Positions 1 to 7,925 of a stretch of DNA of 23,467 nucleotides are shown one piece after another. This stretch comes from an uncultured Collinsella sp. Its GTDB lineage: Bacteria; Actinomycetota; Coriobacteriia; Coriobacteriales; Coriobacteriaceae. A model generated the notes under the pieces. It worked only from the letters and a program-made list of their open reading frames with translations. It ran no database searches and was not told the DNA's origin. Where the stretch lies: positions 1 to 23,467 of the forward strand of contig CAKUGT010000025.1 in NCBI GenBank assembly GCA_934654795.1, given 5' to 3'. The position numbers and the translations under genes are program-made. Each line of letters begins with the position of its first letter. Within the stretch, counting starts at the first letter, position 1.

Positions 1-351
1 GAGACCATTAACGGCAGCCTGAGCGTCTCGAACGACGTTATTGCCGATATTGCCGGTTATGCCGCGATGACGTGCTATGGCGTCGTCGGTATGGCTGAGC
101 AGCTCCAAGGCGCCGAGAGCGTGCGCCTGCTTGCCGGTCAGCGCCTCCGCAAGGGCGTGCTTGTCTCCGCCGACGAGAACGGCCTTACGGTCGATCTTCA
201 CGTCGTGCTCGAGAACGGCGTCAACATGAAGTCCGTCTGCCACAACCTTTCGAGCTCCGTTGCCTTTACCCTGCAGGAGATTGCCCAAATCGATCCCGCC
301 AGCCTTAAGATCGGCATCCATATCGACGCGCTCAAGAGCCGTCTGAACTAG
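1..351 (+). CDS. Asp23/Gls24 (YloU-type) envelope stress family protein, 5' end outside window
   Basis: The reading frame is open from base 1 and ends at TAG 349-351, giving 116 residues. The ATG at 67 is internal, because the 22 codons before it read ETINGSLSVSNDVIADIAGYAA, cut to its core NDVIADIAGYAA, which is the usual start of an Asp23/DUF322 domain. The GVVGM motif and the later conserved stretch GVNM..VCHNLSSSV also fit that family. Probably only a few N-terminal residues are missing. Asp23/Gls24 proteins are small proteins tied to envelope stress; the exact function of this one is unknown. Its place directly before a FakA-type kinase and recG matches the yloU-yloV-recG order known in Bacillus. 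The gap to the next gene is 27 bases, so they are probably one operon. Confidence 0.85.
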   Translation, partial: ETINGSLSVSNDVIADIAGYAAMTCYGVVGMAEQLQGAESVRLLAGQRLRKGVLVSADENGLTVDLHVVLENGVNMKSVCHNLSSSVAFTLQEIAQIDPASLKIGIHIDALKSRLN

Positions 352-378
352 CATCCGAAAACGGAGATTCAAATACCC

Positions 379-2040
379 ATGATTGCAAAGACCATTCGCA
401 CCTGTTTTCCGATCGCTGCGGCTGCCGTTTCCGACAAGGCCGAGGAGATCAATAAGCTCAACGTCTTCCCCGTACCCGACGGCGACACCGGCACCAACAT
501 GTCGCTCACGCTCGCCTCGGTGACCAAGGAGCTCTCCGCCCTTCCCGCCGATGCCGACATGGAGGCCATTGCCGGCGCCATCACCCACGGCTCCCTGATG
601 GGCGCCCGCGGTAACTCCGGCGTCATTACCTCGCAGATCCTGCGCGGTGTGGCCGAGGGCCTTGTCTCCGCCGACGAGCCCATTACGTCCGCCAACATCG
701 CCTTCGCCTTCCGCCGCGCCGTCAAGGTCGCCTTCCAGGCCGTCCGTAAGCCCATCGAGGGCACGATTCTCACGGTGCTGCGCGATGTCTCGACCAAGGC
801 CGACGAGTGCGAAAAGAAGAAGTTCTCGGCCGAGGACGCGCTCGATGCCATCGTCGTCGAGGCATATCAGTCCGTCGCCCGTACGCCCGACCTGCTGCCT
901 GTCCTCAAGGAGAACGGCGTGGTCGACTCCGGCGCCTTCGGCTTTGCCATCTTCTTGGAGAACTTTGTGGCTGCAGCACTTGGTCGCAGCACCGTTGTCG
1001 AGGATTTCTCCGCTACGTTCGATTCCGCTGGCTCTGCACGCGATGCCGCTCTTGGCCGCGTTGAGATCGAGGCCAACGACGATTGGGAGGGCTCGGAGTT
1101 CCGCTACTGCAACGAGTTCCTCTTTAAGGCCGACGCCCCGTTTGACGAGGACGAGTGCCTTAAGTTCCTGGGTTCCATGGGCGACTGTGAGCTGCTCGTG
1201 GGCGCATATCCCGACTACAAGATCCACGTGCACTCCAACACCCCGAACCTGGTGCTCGAGCACATGCTGCAGCTTGGCCAGATCTACGAGGTCTTTATCC
1301 ACAACATGGAGATGGAGGCCCACGACCGCACCGCCAAGATCCACGAGGACCAGGAGAAGGCCGCCGAGCCCGCGAAGGCCCTGGGCTTTGTCGCCGTTGC
1401 CGCCGGTTCCGGCGAGGCAGACATCCTCAAGTCCCTCGGCGTTGACGTGATCGTGTCGGGTGGTCAGACCATGAACCCCTCGACTGCAGACCTGCTGGGC
1501 GCTGTTGACCAGGTCAACGCGACCTCGGTCATCATTCTGCCCAACAACGGCAACATCCGCATGGCTGCCGAGGCCGCTGCCTCCGCCTGCACCGATAAGA
1601 AGGTCGCCGTCGTTCCCACCAAGACCGTTCCGCAGGCCTTCTCCGCGCTGTTCGCGGTCCTGCCCGATTCCGAGCTCGAGGATGCCGTCGCCGCTATGGT
1701 CGACGCCATCAGCGAGGTCCGCGATGGCGAGGTCACCCGCGCCGTGCGCGACTCCAGTGCCTCCGACGGTTCGCCAATTCACTCCGGTGACGTCATGGGC
1801 ATCATTGCCGGCTCCATCGACGTGGTCGGCTCCGACGTGAAGCAGGTCACGCTCGATTGCATCAACCGTATGCAGGAGGAAGAGGAGGGCGACGCGCTGA
1901 CGATTCTGGCCGGCGAGGAACTGTCCGATGAGGCCTTCCAGGAGATCGTCGACGCTATCGAGGAGGCTCAGCCCGATCTGGAGATCGACGCCCATCGTGG
2001 CGAGCAGCCGCTCTATCCCGTGATCTTCTCGATCGAGTAG
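379..2040 (+). CDS. fakA: DhaL/DAK2-domain protein, fatty acid kinase ATP-binding subunit (FakA/YloV)
   Basis: This 553-residue protein has the length of FakA (about 550). The N-terminal DhaL (DAK2) domain, roughly residues 1-200, carries the nucleotide- and Mg-binding motif PDGDTGTN (D34, D36, N40) and the GARGNSGV motif at 75-82. A middle domain and a C-terminal domain of the FakA type follow, with NNGNI and ILPNN motifs near residue 390. FakA phosphorylates fatty acids held by a FakB (DegV) partner, feeding exogenous fatty acids to PlsX/PlsY. No fakB is in this window, but plsX lies about 4.8 kb downstream on the same strand. The start at 379 has GGAG at 363-366. The kinase role is from family knowledge; the fold assignment is clear. 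Confidence 0.9.
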   Translation: MIAKTIRTCFPIAAAAVSDKAEEINKLNVFPVPDGDTGTNMSLTLASVTKELSALPADADMEAIAGAITHGSLMGARGNSGVITSQILRGVAEGLVSADEPITSANIAFAFRRAVKVAFQAVRKPIEGTILTVLRDVSTKADECEKKKFSAEDALDAIVVEAYQSVARTPDLLPVLKENGVVDSGAFGFAIFLENFVAAALGRSTVVEDFSATFDSAGSARDAALGRVEIEANDDWEGSEFRYCNEFLFKADAPFDEDECLKFLGSMGDCELLVGAYPDYKIHVHSNTPNLVLEHMLQLGQIYEVFIHNMEMEAHDRTAKIHEDQEKAAEPAKALGFVAVAAGSGEADILKSLGVDVIVSGGQTMNPSTADLLGAVDQVNATSVIILPNNGNIRMAAEAAASACTDKKVAVVPTKTVPQAFSALFAVLPDSELEDAVAAMVDAISEVRDGEVTRAVRDSSASDGSPIHSGDVMGIIAGSIDVVGSDVKQVTLDCINRMQEEEEGDALTILAGEELSDEAFQEIVDAIEEAQPDLEIDAHRGEQPLYPVIFSIE

Positions 2041-2050
2041 GCAACTGCCC

Positions 2051-4228
2051 ATGTCCGAACTGTGCTCCGTGCCGCGCGTCTCGGAGCGCTTTGCCCAGAG
2101 CAATGCGCTCGACGAGGATATCGCGCGACTCAAATATGTTTCGGGTAAACGTGAGGAGGCCCTTCGCCGTCTGGGAATTCGGACGGTGGGGGACCTCCTT
2201 CTCCATATCCCTCATCGATACCTGGACTTTACGCGCTCCTGGTCCATCGAGATGGCGCCCATCGGTACCGTGTGTACCATCATCGCCACGGTCGATCGTA
2301 TCGTCCAAAAGCAGCCGCGTCCGCGCATGCCGGTGACCGAGGTCTCACTCGTTGACGAGACGGGCGTGCTGCAGGTCGCCTTTTTCCGCCAGCCCTGGAT
2401 TGCCCAGCAGCTTAAGCAGGGCGACCGCCTAGCCGTGATGGGTAAGGTCGAGTTTGCCTACGGCTTTAAGCAGATGGCCTCGCCGCACTTTGAAAAGCTT
2501 GAGGAAGGGCGCGCCGCGGGCACTATCCTGCCGGTCCATTACGTGAGTGACGGCGTGAGTCAGGCATGGATGCGCCGTATCGTAAGTGGCGCGCTCGAGG
2601 TCGTCGGCAATCCCTTTGATCCCATTCCGGCACGCTTACGCGTTAAACGTCGCCTGATGAGCCATGCCCGTGCCCTTCGATCGATCCACTTTCCCTCGAG
2701 CATGGCTGAGCGCGAAATCGCGCGCGCACGGCTTGCCTACGAGGAGTGCCTCTACCTGCAGCTGGCGCTGCGCCTGCGCAACGACGGTGTCTTGGTCGAA
2801 GTCGCTCCTTACGCCCACGCCGCGGGCGAGCACCTGGCTGCGCTCAAGCAGGCCCTGCCGTTTTCGCTGAGCGACGAGCAGGAGGCCGCGTTCCAAGACA
2901 TCCTGCGCGATATGTGCGATGGCGGGCGCGTGATGAACCGCCTGCTGCTGGGCGATGTCGGTACCGGTAAGACCGCCGTTGCCGCCTGCGCGCTGGCTGT
3001 GGCTGCCGATAGCGGCACACAGGCCTGCGTTATGGCGCCCACGGGCGTGCTGGCGCGTCAATATGCCGATAAGACCGGCCCTCTGCTCTCGCAGGCCGGC
3101 ATGTCTTGGGCGCTTCTGACGGGTGCCACGCCGGCCGCAGAGCGCGAGCGCATCCATGCACAGCTGGAATCGGGAGAGCTCGACGTCCTCTTTGGAACCC
3201 ACGCGGTCCTTTCGGATAACGTGGCGTTTAAGTATTTGTCGCTCGTAGTCATCGATGAGCAGCACCGGTTTGGGGTCGGCCAACGCAATGCCTTGCGCGC
3301 GAAGGGCCCCGGTGCCGATCTGCTCGTTATGACGGCAACGCCCATCCCGCGTACGCTGGCGCTTTCGGTCTACGGCGATCTGGACACGAGTATCATCCGC
3401 CATCGGCCCGTCCCTGGCGCTGGCGTGACGACACGCGTGCTTACCGAGTCGAGTCGCGACCTTGCCTATGGCGCCATCCGCGAGGCGCATGAAAAGGGTC
3501 AGCAGGCCTACGTGATTTGCCCGCTCGTGGAGCCGAGTGACTCGGCCGATGATCTGGAGGACGTGCCCGGTATCGCCCGCGACGACGAGGGCCGCGTGAC
3601 GGTCCCCGTGCCGCTGCACGATACGGCGACCGAGCTCGATCGCCTGCGTCTGGCGTTGCCGGGTCTTGCCATCGAGCGCCTTCACGGCCGCATGCCAGCG
3701 GGGGAGAAGGACCAGGTTATCGATGCCTTTAAGCGTGGCGAGATTGACGTGCTCGTCTCGACTACGGTGGTCGAGGTGGGAGTCGACGTGCCTAACGCCA
3801 CCGTCATGGTCATCGAGAACGGGGAGCGCTTTGGTTTGGCTGCTCTGCACCAGCTGCGCGGTCGCGTGGGCCGTGGCAGTGTGTCGGGCACGTGCCTGGT
3901 CATGACGCACTCCAAGGGCAACGGCGGCGCGTCGGCGGCGCAAGACCGCCTGCAATCGCTCGAGAAGACCTCGGACGGCTTTACGCTCGCCCAGATGGAC
4001 CTTCGTCTGCGCCACGAGGGCGAAATCCTGGGGTACCGCCAGCATGGCGGTGTGACTCTGCGCTTTGTCGACCTGGATGCCGACGAGGAACTGATCGAGT
4101 GGGCCCATTTGGACGCGGTCGAGCTCTTGCGGTATGCTTGCAATCTTGACTCCGTGGCGACGCGCCCCCTGCGCGATGCGGTCGCCATGCGATATCGACA
4201 CATTTTTAAGGAGGTCAGCGGAGGATGA
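2051..4228 (+). CDS. recG: ATP-dependent DNA helicase RecG
   Basis: RecG reverses stalled replication forks and moves Holliday junctions. The 725-residue length is normal. The N-terminal wedge/OB region includes GDLLLHIPHRYLDF and a stretch resembling the OB-fold near residues 60-150. Walker A GDVGTGKT is at 301-308 and the DEQH box is at 402-405 in DEQHRFGVGQRNAL. Later helicase motifs include TATPIPRTLAL, a VVEVGVDVPNA stretch and QLRGRVGRG. The start at 2051 is ten bases after the fakA stop. The last codon and stop overlap the rsmD start as ATGA (4225-4228), which implies translational coupling. Nothing essential is missing. Confidence 0.97.
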   Translation: MSELCSVPRVSERFAQSNALDEDIARLKYVSGKREEALRRLGIRTVGDLLLHIPHRYLDFTRSWSIEMAPIGTVCTIIATVDRIVQKQPRPRMPVTEVSLVDETGVLQVAFFRQPWIAQQLKQGDRLAVMGKVEFAYGFKQMASPHFEKLEEGRAAGTILPVHYVSDGVSQAWMRRIVSGALEVVGNPFDPIPARLRVKRRLMSHARALRSIHFPSSMAEREIARARLAYEECLYLQLALRLRNDGVLVEVAPYAHAAGEHLAALKQALPFSLSDEQEAAFQDILRDMCDGGRVMNRLLLGDVGTGKTAVAACALAVAADSGTQACVMAPTGVLARQYADKTGPLLSQAGMSWALLTGATPAAERERIHAQLESGELDVLFGTHAVLSDNVAFKYLSLVVIDEQHRFGVGQRNALRAKGPGADLLVMTATPIPRTLALSVYGDLDTSIIRHRPVPGAGVTTRVLTESSRDLAYGAIREAHEKGQQAYVICPLVEPSDSADDLEDVPGIARDDEGRVTVPVPLHDTATELDRLRLALPGLAIERLHGRMPAGEKDQVIDAFKRGEIDVLVSTTVVEVGVDVPNATVMVIENGERFGLAALHQLRGRVGRGSVSGTCLVMTHSKGNGGASAAQDRLQSLEKTSDGFTLAQMDLRLRHEGEILGYRQHGGVTLRFVDLDADEELIEWAHLDAVELLRYACNLDSVATRPLRDAVAMRYRHIFKEVSGG

Positions 4229-4869
4229 GAATCATCGGCGGCGAATGGCGCGGTCGTAAGATCGAGGAGCCCCGTGGTCGCGATGTCACCCGCCCCACGA
4301 CCGATCGTGTGCGCGAGGCATGCGCATCTATGGTCATGTCGGCATTCGACTTCGATTTGGACGAGGTCCGCGTGCTGGATGCGTTTGGCGGTTCCGGCGC
4401 CTTGGGCATCGAGATGCTCTCGCGTGGCGCCCGCTCGCTTACGACGTTTGAGATCGATCGGAATGCCGCGCGGCTCATTACCAAGAATATCGAGTCACTC
4501 TGCCGTGACCGTGCGCGTTGGCGCGTGGTGACGGGCGATATGCTGGCAAGTGCCTCGCGCGGTCGTGTTCCGGGTGGTCCCTTCGACTTGGTCCTGCTCG
4601 ATCCGCCGTATGCCTTTGGTGCCGAGCCGGTTCAGGAACTGCTGCAGAACCTTGCCCAGCAGGGCCTGCTGGCCCCTGGCGCGTACGCCCTGTTTGAGCA
4701 TGCCGCCGCCGACGCGGGCGCGCATCCGGCCGGCTTTGAGACCGTGCGCGAGAAGCGCTACGGCATCACCTCGGTCGATCTGCTGCGTTGGGTCGGCGAT
4801 AGCAAGGACGACAGCACCGATGCTAACGATAACGACGAGGCAGTATGCCTGGAGGATGCCCATGAGTGA
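4225..4869 (+). CDS. rsmD: 16S rRNA (guanine(966)-N2)-methyltransferase RsmD
   Basis: RsmD uses S-adenosylmethionine to methylate G966 of 16S rRNA in the 30S subunit. The protein (214 residues) starts with the typical MRIIGGEWRGR and RPTTDRVREA. The SAM-binding loop AFGGSGALGIEM is at 53-64 and the catalytic DPPY motif is at 126-129. AAGGAGG at 4208-4214 is a strong ribosome binding site for the ATG at 4225. The last 24 or so residues form an acidic tail (SKDDSTDANDNDEA) beyond the usual fold. It overlaps the start of coaD by eight bases; the rsmD-coaD pair is a common bacterial arrangement. Confidence 0.95.
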   Translation: MRIIGGEWRGRKIEEPRGRDVTRPTTDRVREACASMVMSAFDFDLDEVRVLDAFGGSGALGIEMLSRGARSLTTFEIDRNAARLITKNIESLCRDRARWRVVTGDMLASASRGRVPGGPFDLVLLDPPYAFGAEPVQELLQNLAQQGLLAPGAYALFEHAAADAGAHPAGFETVREKRYGITSVDLLRWVGDSKDDSTDANDNDEAVCLEDAHE

Positions 4870-5359
4870 CACCATCAACCGCGTAATCGTCCCGGGCACC
4901 TTTGACCCCATCACCTTTGGCCACATCGACGTCATTCGCCGTGCACGCCGCATCTTTCCCAGCGTGATCGTGGCCGTCGCCGAGTCGCAGGGCAAAAACG
5001 GCGTGGGTACCACCTTTATGCTCGACGAGCGCGTGTCGCTGGCGCGTGAAGCGCTCGGCGATATTGACGGTATCGAGGTGCTGCCCTTTACCGGCCTCTT
5101 GGTCGACTTCGCTCGCGAGCAGGGTGCGGGGGCCGTGGTCAAGGGCCTGCGCGCCATGACCGACTTTGAGTACGAGCTGCAGCAGGCAGACCTCAACTAT
5201 CGCTTGGATAACGAGCTGGAGTCCATCTTTGTCATGAGTGCGCCGCAGTACGGCTATATCTCGAGCTCGGTCGTTCGCCAGATCGCCTCGCTCGGCAGCG
5301 ATGTATCGACGTTTGTCCCGCCCAACGTGGTCGAAGCGCTCAGACATCGCTTTTCGTGA
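4862..5359 (+). CDS. coaD: pantetheine-phosphate adenylyltransferase (CoaD)
   Basis: CoaD joins ATP and 4'-phosphopantetheine to make dephospho-CoA, the fourth step of coenzyme A synthesis. The 165-residue product has the nucleotidyltransferase signature PGTFDPITFGH, a lysine in QGKNGVG, the VKGLRAMTDFEYE segment that holds the catalytic arginine region, and the ISSSVVR motif near the C terminus. The same frame stays open back to 4550, but only the ATG at 4862 has a well placed GGAGG (4851-4855, six-base spacing) and gives the normal length. The extra upstream codons are a shadow of rsmD. Confidence 0.96.
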   Translation: MSDTINRVIVPGTFDPITFGHIDVIRRARRIFPSVIVAVAESQGKNGVGTTFMLDERVSLAREALGDIDGIEVLPFTGLLVDFAREQGAGAVVKGLRAMTDFEYELQQADLNYRLDNELESIFVMSAPQYGYISSSVVRQIASLGSDVSTFVPPNVVEALRHRFS

Positions 5360-5383
5360 CGTTTTTTATTGCCTGGTGGCATG

Positions 5384-5392
5384 TGGTAAACT
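5384..5392 (+). promoter_or_regulatory. Candidate extended -10 promoter of the SepIVA-like gene
   Basis: The element reads TGGTAAACT, an extended -10 (TGn plus TAAACT). A T-rich stretch 5362-5370 lies at the place of a weak -35. It sits 36 bases before the start at 5428. The coaD stop at 5359 is directly upstream, so this may begin a new transcription unit. Only sequence resemblance supports it. Confidence 0.45.
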
Positions 5393-5427
5393 AGCACGAT
5401 GATATGTTACCTATGAAAGGAGACCGG

Positions 5428-5925
5428 ATGCCGGGCGAGAATTTTCCTGGCGATAGGATCGTCAGCTTGGTCGATGAGCTCGAAGGGCTGATCGAGGAAG
5501 CCAAGCCGCCTTTCGGCAAGAACGCTCAGTTCAAGGTCATCGACGCCGACGTGTTCTTCAACATCCTCGACGAGATCCGCATGAGCTATCCCGAGGAGTG
5601 GCAGAAGTCCCGCCGTATCCTTAAGGAGCGCGAGGAGCTTATGGCTTCCGCCGCCGCTCAGGCCGATTCCATCATCGCCGATGCTCAGCAGCAGGCCCTC
5701 ACCATCGCCGGTGAGCAGGAGATCGTCCGCCTAGCGCAGCAGCAGGCCGATGATATCCGCGACCGTGCCCAGCAGTACGAGCGCGAGACGCGTTATGCCG
5801 CCGAGGACTATGCCGAGCAGGTCTTTACGCACCTGGAGGAGAATCTCAAGAGCCTGACCGGCACCGTCACCCGTTGCCGTCAGCAGCTCAACGAGGGTGC
5901 CGCCCAGCAGAATGGTCAGTGGTAA
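5428..5925 (+). CDS. SepIVA/DivIVA-like coiled-coil cell division protein
   Basis: This 165-residue protein is very rich in Gln, Glu and Ala. A folded N-terminal part (residues 1-60) includes VSLVDELEGLIEEAK and ADVFFNILDEIR. It is followed by a long predicted coiled coil (about 60-150) with RRILKEREEL and DSIIADAQQQA. The DADVFFNILDEIR segment and the gene order (next to DUF177, then rpmF/plsX/rnc/smc/ftsY) match the actinobacterial DivIVA-family protein SepIVA (Rv2927c type). That family acts at the septum and in envelope growth; the role here is inferred. The frame opens at 5404, but the ATG at 5428 has AAAGGAGA (5416-5423) in front, so it is chosen. Some databases call such proteins ATPase or F0F1 subunit B-like because of the coiled coil. 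Confidence 0.7.
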   Translation: MPGENFPGDRIVSLVDELEGLIEEAKPPFGKNAQFKVIDADVFFNILDEIRMSYPEEWQKSRRILKEREELMASAAAQADSIIADAQQQALTIAGEQEIVRLAQQQADDIRDRAQQYERETRYAAEDYAEQVFTHLEENLKSLTGTVTRCRQQLNEGAAQQNGQW

Positions 5926-6479
5926 TGGCTGAGTTCCCGAGTGTTACCGTCGACCTTTCCGAGCAGCTCGAGTTTCCCGGAGACTCGTATCCGCTGACCG
6001 GTAAGGTCGATGTGGCCACCTACACGGTGGGCGAGAAGGAGTACCAGCTGCTGGATGGTATTGACTATGACGTGGTCTTTACCAATGCCGGCACCGGTGT
6101 TCTGCTCACGGGCATGGTCCGCGCGCACGCTACCGGCGAGTGCGACCGTTGCCTGGAGCCCGCTTCGTTTGATATTGCCGGCGAGATCGAGGAGTTCTAC
6201 CTCTTTAACGAGCCCGAGGATCCCGAGGCCTACGAGGACGGCTACGAGCTGCTGGGCGAGGATCGCATCGTCGACCTGGGCGAGCCCATCAACGACGCGG
6301 TCGTCATGGATACTCCGTTCGTGGTTCTCTGTAAGCCCGATTGCCGCGGTCTTTGCCCGGTCTGCGGTGGTAATCTCAACGTCGAGCAATGCGATTGCGC
6401 TGCCCAGGCAGAGGACGAATGGGCCGAAGCCACGGAAAATCCATTTGCAGCATTAAAGAATCTCAAGCTTGACGAGTAA
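5925..6479 (+). CDS. DUF177 (YceD-family) protein with Cys-rich C-terminal zinc site
   Basis: The 184-residue protein belongs to the DUF177/YceD family, which is almost always next to rpmF and is linked to 23S rRNA accumulation or ribosome assembly. The typical CDRCLEP motif is at C73/C76. A second cluster, C136, C140, C144, C147, C156 and C158 (KPDCRGLCPVCGGNLN), looks like a zinc-binding knuckle. The ATG at 5925 overlaps the stop of the previous gene as TAATG, suggesting coupled translation; no separate strong ribosome binding site is visible. The frame extends upstream to 5874 inside the preceding gene, which is less likely as the start. Confidence 0.88.
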   Translation: MAEFPSVTVDLSEQLEFPGDSYPLTGKVDVATYTVGEKEYQLLDGIDYDVVFTNAGTGVLLTGMVRAHATGECDRCLEPASFDIAGEIEEFYLFNEPEDPEAYEDGYELLGEDRIVDLGEPINDAVVMDTPFVVLCKPDCRGLCPVCGGNLNVEQCDCAAQAEDEWAEATENPFAALKNLKLDE

Positions 6480-6493
6480 AACTGTGGTAGTAT
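6469..6493 (+). promoter_or_regulatory. Candidate promoter of rpmF
   Basis: TTGACG (6469-6474) overlaps the end of the DUF177 gene and a TGGTAGTAT extended -10-like element follows at 6485-6493. The spacer is only 13 bases for TAGTAT, so the two may not work together; TATCGC at 6491-6496 would give 16. The element is 50 bases before rpmF. Weak, sequence-only support. Confidence 0.35.
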
Positions 6494-6543
6494 CGCTACT
6501 TGCGCGTAATCGCCACACTGGATAGTTCATAAGGAAGGTCACT

Positions 6544-6723
6544 ATGCCCGTACCTAAACAAAAGCAGGGTCGTATCCGCACTCACACCCGTCGTTCCGCC
6601 AACATGAAGATCTCGGCTGCGGCTCAGTCCACGTGCCCCCGTTGCGGCGCTGTCAAGCTTCCGCACCACGTGTGCCCCAGCTGCGGTTTCTACAAGGACC
6701 GCGAGGTTATCGTTACCGAGTAA
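6544..6723 (+). CDS. rpmF: 50S ribosomal protein L32
   Basis: The 59-residue basic protein begins MPVPKQKQGRIRTHTRRS, the L32 hallmark (family usually starts MAVPKRK.S..R...RR). Two CxxC pairs, CPRC and CPSC, spaced by KLPHHV, form a zinc-binding form of L32. The ATG at 6544 has AAGGAAGG at 6531-6538. DUF177 upstream and plsX downstream are the classical neighbours. A terminator-like hairpin lies between its stop and plsX. Confidence 0.96.
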   Translation: MPVPKQKQGRIRTHTRRSANMKISAAAQSTCPRCGAVKLPHHVCPSCGFYKDREVIVTE

Positions 6724-6726
6724 CGG

Positions 6727-6760
6727 TATACTCTGGATGTGATGCCGTTCCAAACGGAAC
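6727..6760 (+). promoter_or_regulatory. Possible -10 element and inverted repeat in the plsX leader
   Basis: TATACT (6727-6732) right after the rpmF stop resembles a -10; no good -35 is visible. Next comes an inverted repeat GTTCC-AAAC-GGAAC (6747-6760). An alternative stem CCGTT/AACGG (6745-6749 with 6753-6757) uses some of the same bases, so two folds are possible. A terminator-like hairpin follows. The role is unknown; an operator or an RNA switch are both conceivable. Confidence 0.3.
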
Positions 6761-6764
6761 CACA

Positions 6765-6793
6765 ATGGCCGGCTCAATGAGTCGGCCATTTTT
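6765..6793 (+). terminator. Intrinsic terminator (or attenuator) between rpmF and plsX
   Basis: A ten-base-pair stem with one G-T pair (6765-6774 with 6780-6789), loop CAATG, is followed by TTTTT at 6789-6793. It lies 18 bases before the plsX start and just before its ribosome binding site (AAGGAG 6798-6803). It could end rpmF mRNA or attenuate plsX. Confidence 0.65.
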
Positions 6794-6810
6794 GTATAAG
6801 GAGCATGTAT

Positions 6811-7830
6811 ATGAGTAACGTTCGCGTTTGTGTAGACGTTGTGGGCGGAGACGAGAAACCTCAGGTTGTTCTCGATGGTATCGAGGCTGCGCTTGCCGCC
6901 GATCCCGATATCGAGGTCTTGGCAGCTGGCCCCGCTGAAATCGTCAATTCCTTTGCTGCTTCCCATGCACGTGTTGAGGCCCTTGAGGCACCCGACGTTA
7001 TCGCCATGGATGACGATCCCATTCGCGCCGTGATGACCAAGCGTAAATCGTCGATCGTGCTGTCGTGCCGCGCCATCAAGAAGGGAAATGCGGGCGCGTT
7101 CTTCTCCGCCGGCTCGACCGGTGCCATGACTGCTGCCGCCACCGCCTATGTGACGCCGTTTAGGTATCAGGCCGAAGGCAAGAAGCAGCCGGTACGTCCC
7201 TGTCTGACCAATGCGCTACCCAATCGCGCCGGCGGTCTGACGGTGCTGTGCGATATGGGTGCCAACCCCGATGTCGAGGTGGACGATATGGTGCGCTTTG
7301 CGCAGATGGGTAGCGCCTATGCGCGCGTCGTCTTGGGCATTGAGCATCCCCGCGTGGGCCTGCTCGCCAATGGCACTGAGGACGAAAAGGGCTCCAACTT
7401 TACAAAGGCCTGCTTCCCGGCCATGAAAGCCGCCGTTCCCGGCTTTGTTGGCAACTGCGAGGGAACTGATATTACCTCGGGTAATTTTGACGTTGTCGTT
7501 GCCGACGGCATGTCGGGAAACATTGCCCTTAAGGCCACCGAGGGCGCTGCCAAGTTTTTGCTGCAGGAGCTCAAGGGCGCCTTTACGTCCTCGTTCGGCA
7601 CCAAGATCGCCGCGCTGCTCATGAAGCAGCAGATGCGCGAGATAAAGGCCAAGCTTTCGGGTGACGCCAAGGGCGGCGCGATTCTTTTGGGCTTGCGCGG
7701 CGTTGTCCTGATCGGCCATGGCGCTACCTCGGTCGAGGCCGTCAAGAACGGCACACTCGCCGCAGCCGAGGCGGTTCGTGCCGGGCTGGTCGAGAACGTC
7801 GCCAACTCCATGGACGGTATCGTTTTGTAA
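6811..7830 (+). CDS. plsX: phosphate acyltransferase PlsX
   Basis: PlsX makes acyl-phosphate from acyl-ACP and phosphate, the first step of phosphatidic acid synthesis with PlsY. The 339-residue length is normal. Family marks are CVDVVGGDEKP at the N terminus (usual DxMGGDxAP), FFSAGSTGAMTAAA, LLANGTEDEKGSNF, and GNCEGTDITSGNFDVVVADGMSGN. A start at 6805 is possible, but AAGGAG (6798-6803) is one base from it and seven from the ATG at 6811, so 6811 is chosen. It is followed by acpP, whose product carries the acyl chains, and FakA upstream feeds the same pathway. Confidence 0.95.
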   Translation: MSNVRVCVDVVGGDEKPQVVLDGIEAALAADPDIEVLAAGPAEIVNSFAASHARVEALEAPDVIAMDDDPIRAVMTKRKSSIVLSCRAIKKGNAGAFFSAGSTGAMTAAATAYVTPFRYQAEGKKQPVRPCLTNALPNRAGGLTVLCDMGANPDVEVDDMVRFAQMGSAYARVVLGIEHPRVGLLANGTEDEKGSNFTKACFPAMKAAVPGFVGNCEGTDITSGNFDVVVADGMSGNIALKATEGAAKFLLQELKGAFTSSFGTKIAALLMKQQMREIKAKLSGDAKGGAILLGLRGVVLIGHGATSVEAVKNGTLAAAEAVRAGLVENVANSMDGIVL

Positions 7831-7877
7831 GAGCGAGTTAGAGCGCTGTTATGCGCTTCGCGGCCTGCGTCGTGGGG

Positions 7878-7883
7878 TAGAAT
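7878..7883 (+). promoter_or_regulatory. Candidate -10 element upstream of acpP
   Basis: TAGAAT after GTGGGG lies 71 bases before the acpP start, in the 124-base gap after plsX. No clear -35 is present. The gap and the hairpin downstream suggest a separate leader, but the call rests on one hexamer. Confidence 0.35.
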
Positions 7884-7897
7884 CAAAACCGTGTCTT

Positions 7898-7925
7898 GGT
7901 GCCGCCCGCGCGGCGCCAATCTTTT
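7898..7925 (+). terminator. Terminator-like hairpin in the acpP leader
   Basis: An eight-base-pair GC stem with one G-T pair (7898-7905 with 7910-7917), loop CCGC, is followed by AATCTTTT. It lies between the possible -10 at 7878 and acpP at 7955. It may end plsX mRNA or attenuate acpP. The T run is short and interrupted. Confidence 0.5.

Noticed and set aside
2636..4201. Long minus-strand open frame (521 codons) opposite recG
   Set aside because: recG is certain on the plus strand with all its motifs; the antisense frame is an effect of high GC and has no recognisable motif.
4550..4861. Upstream extension of the coaD frame
   Set aside because: It lies inside rsmD, gives low-complexity Arg/Pro-rich sequence and is not needed for a normal-length CoaD.
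5335..5367. Possible terminator after coaD (AAGCG/CGCTT stem and T6)
   Set aside because: The stem has only five pairs and lies nine bases from the T run; too weak to list.
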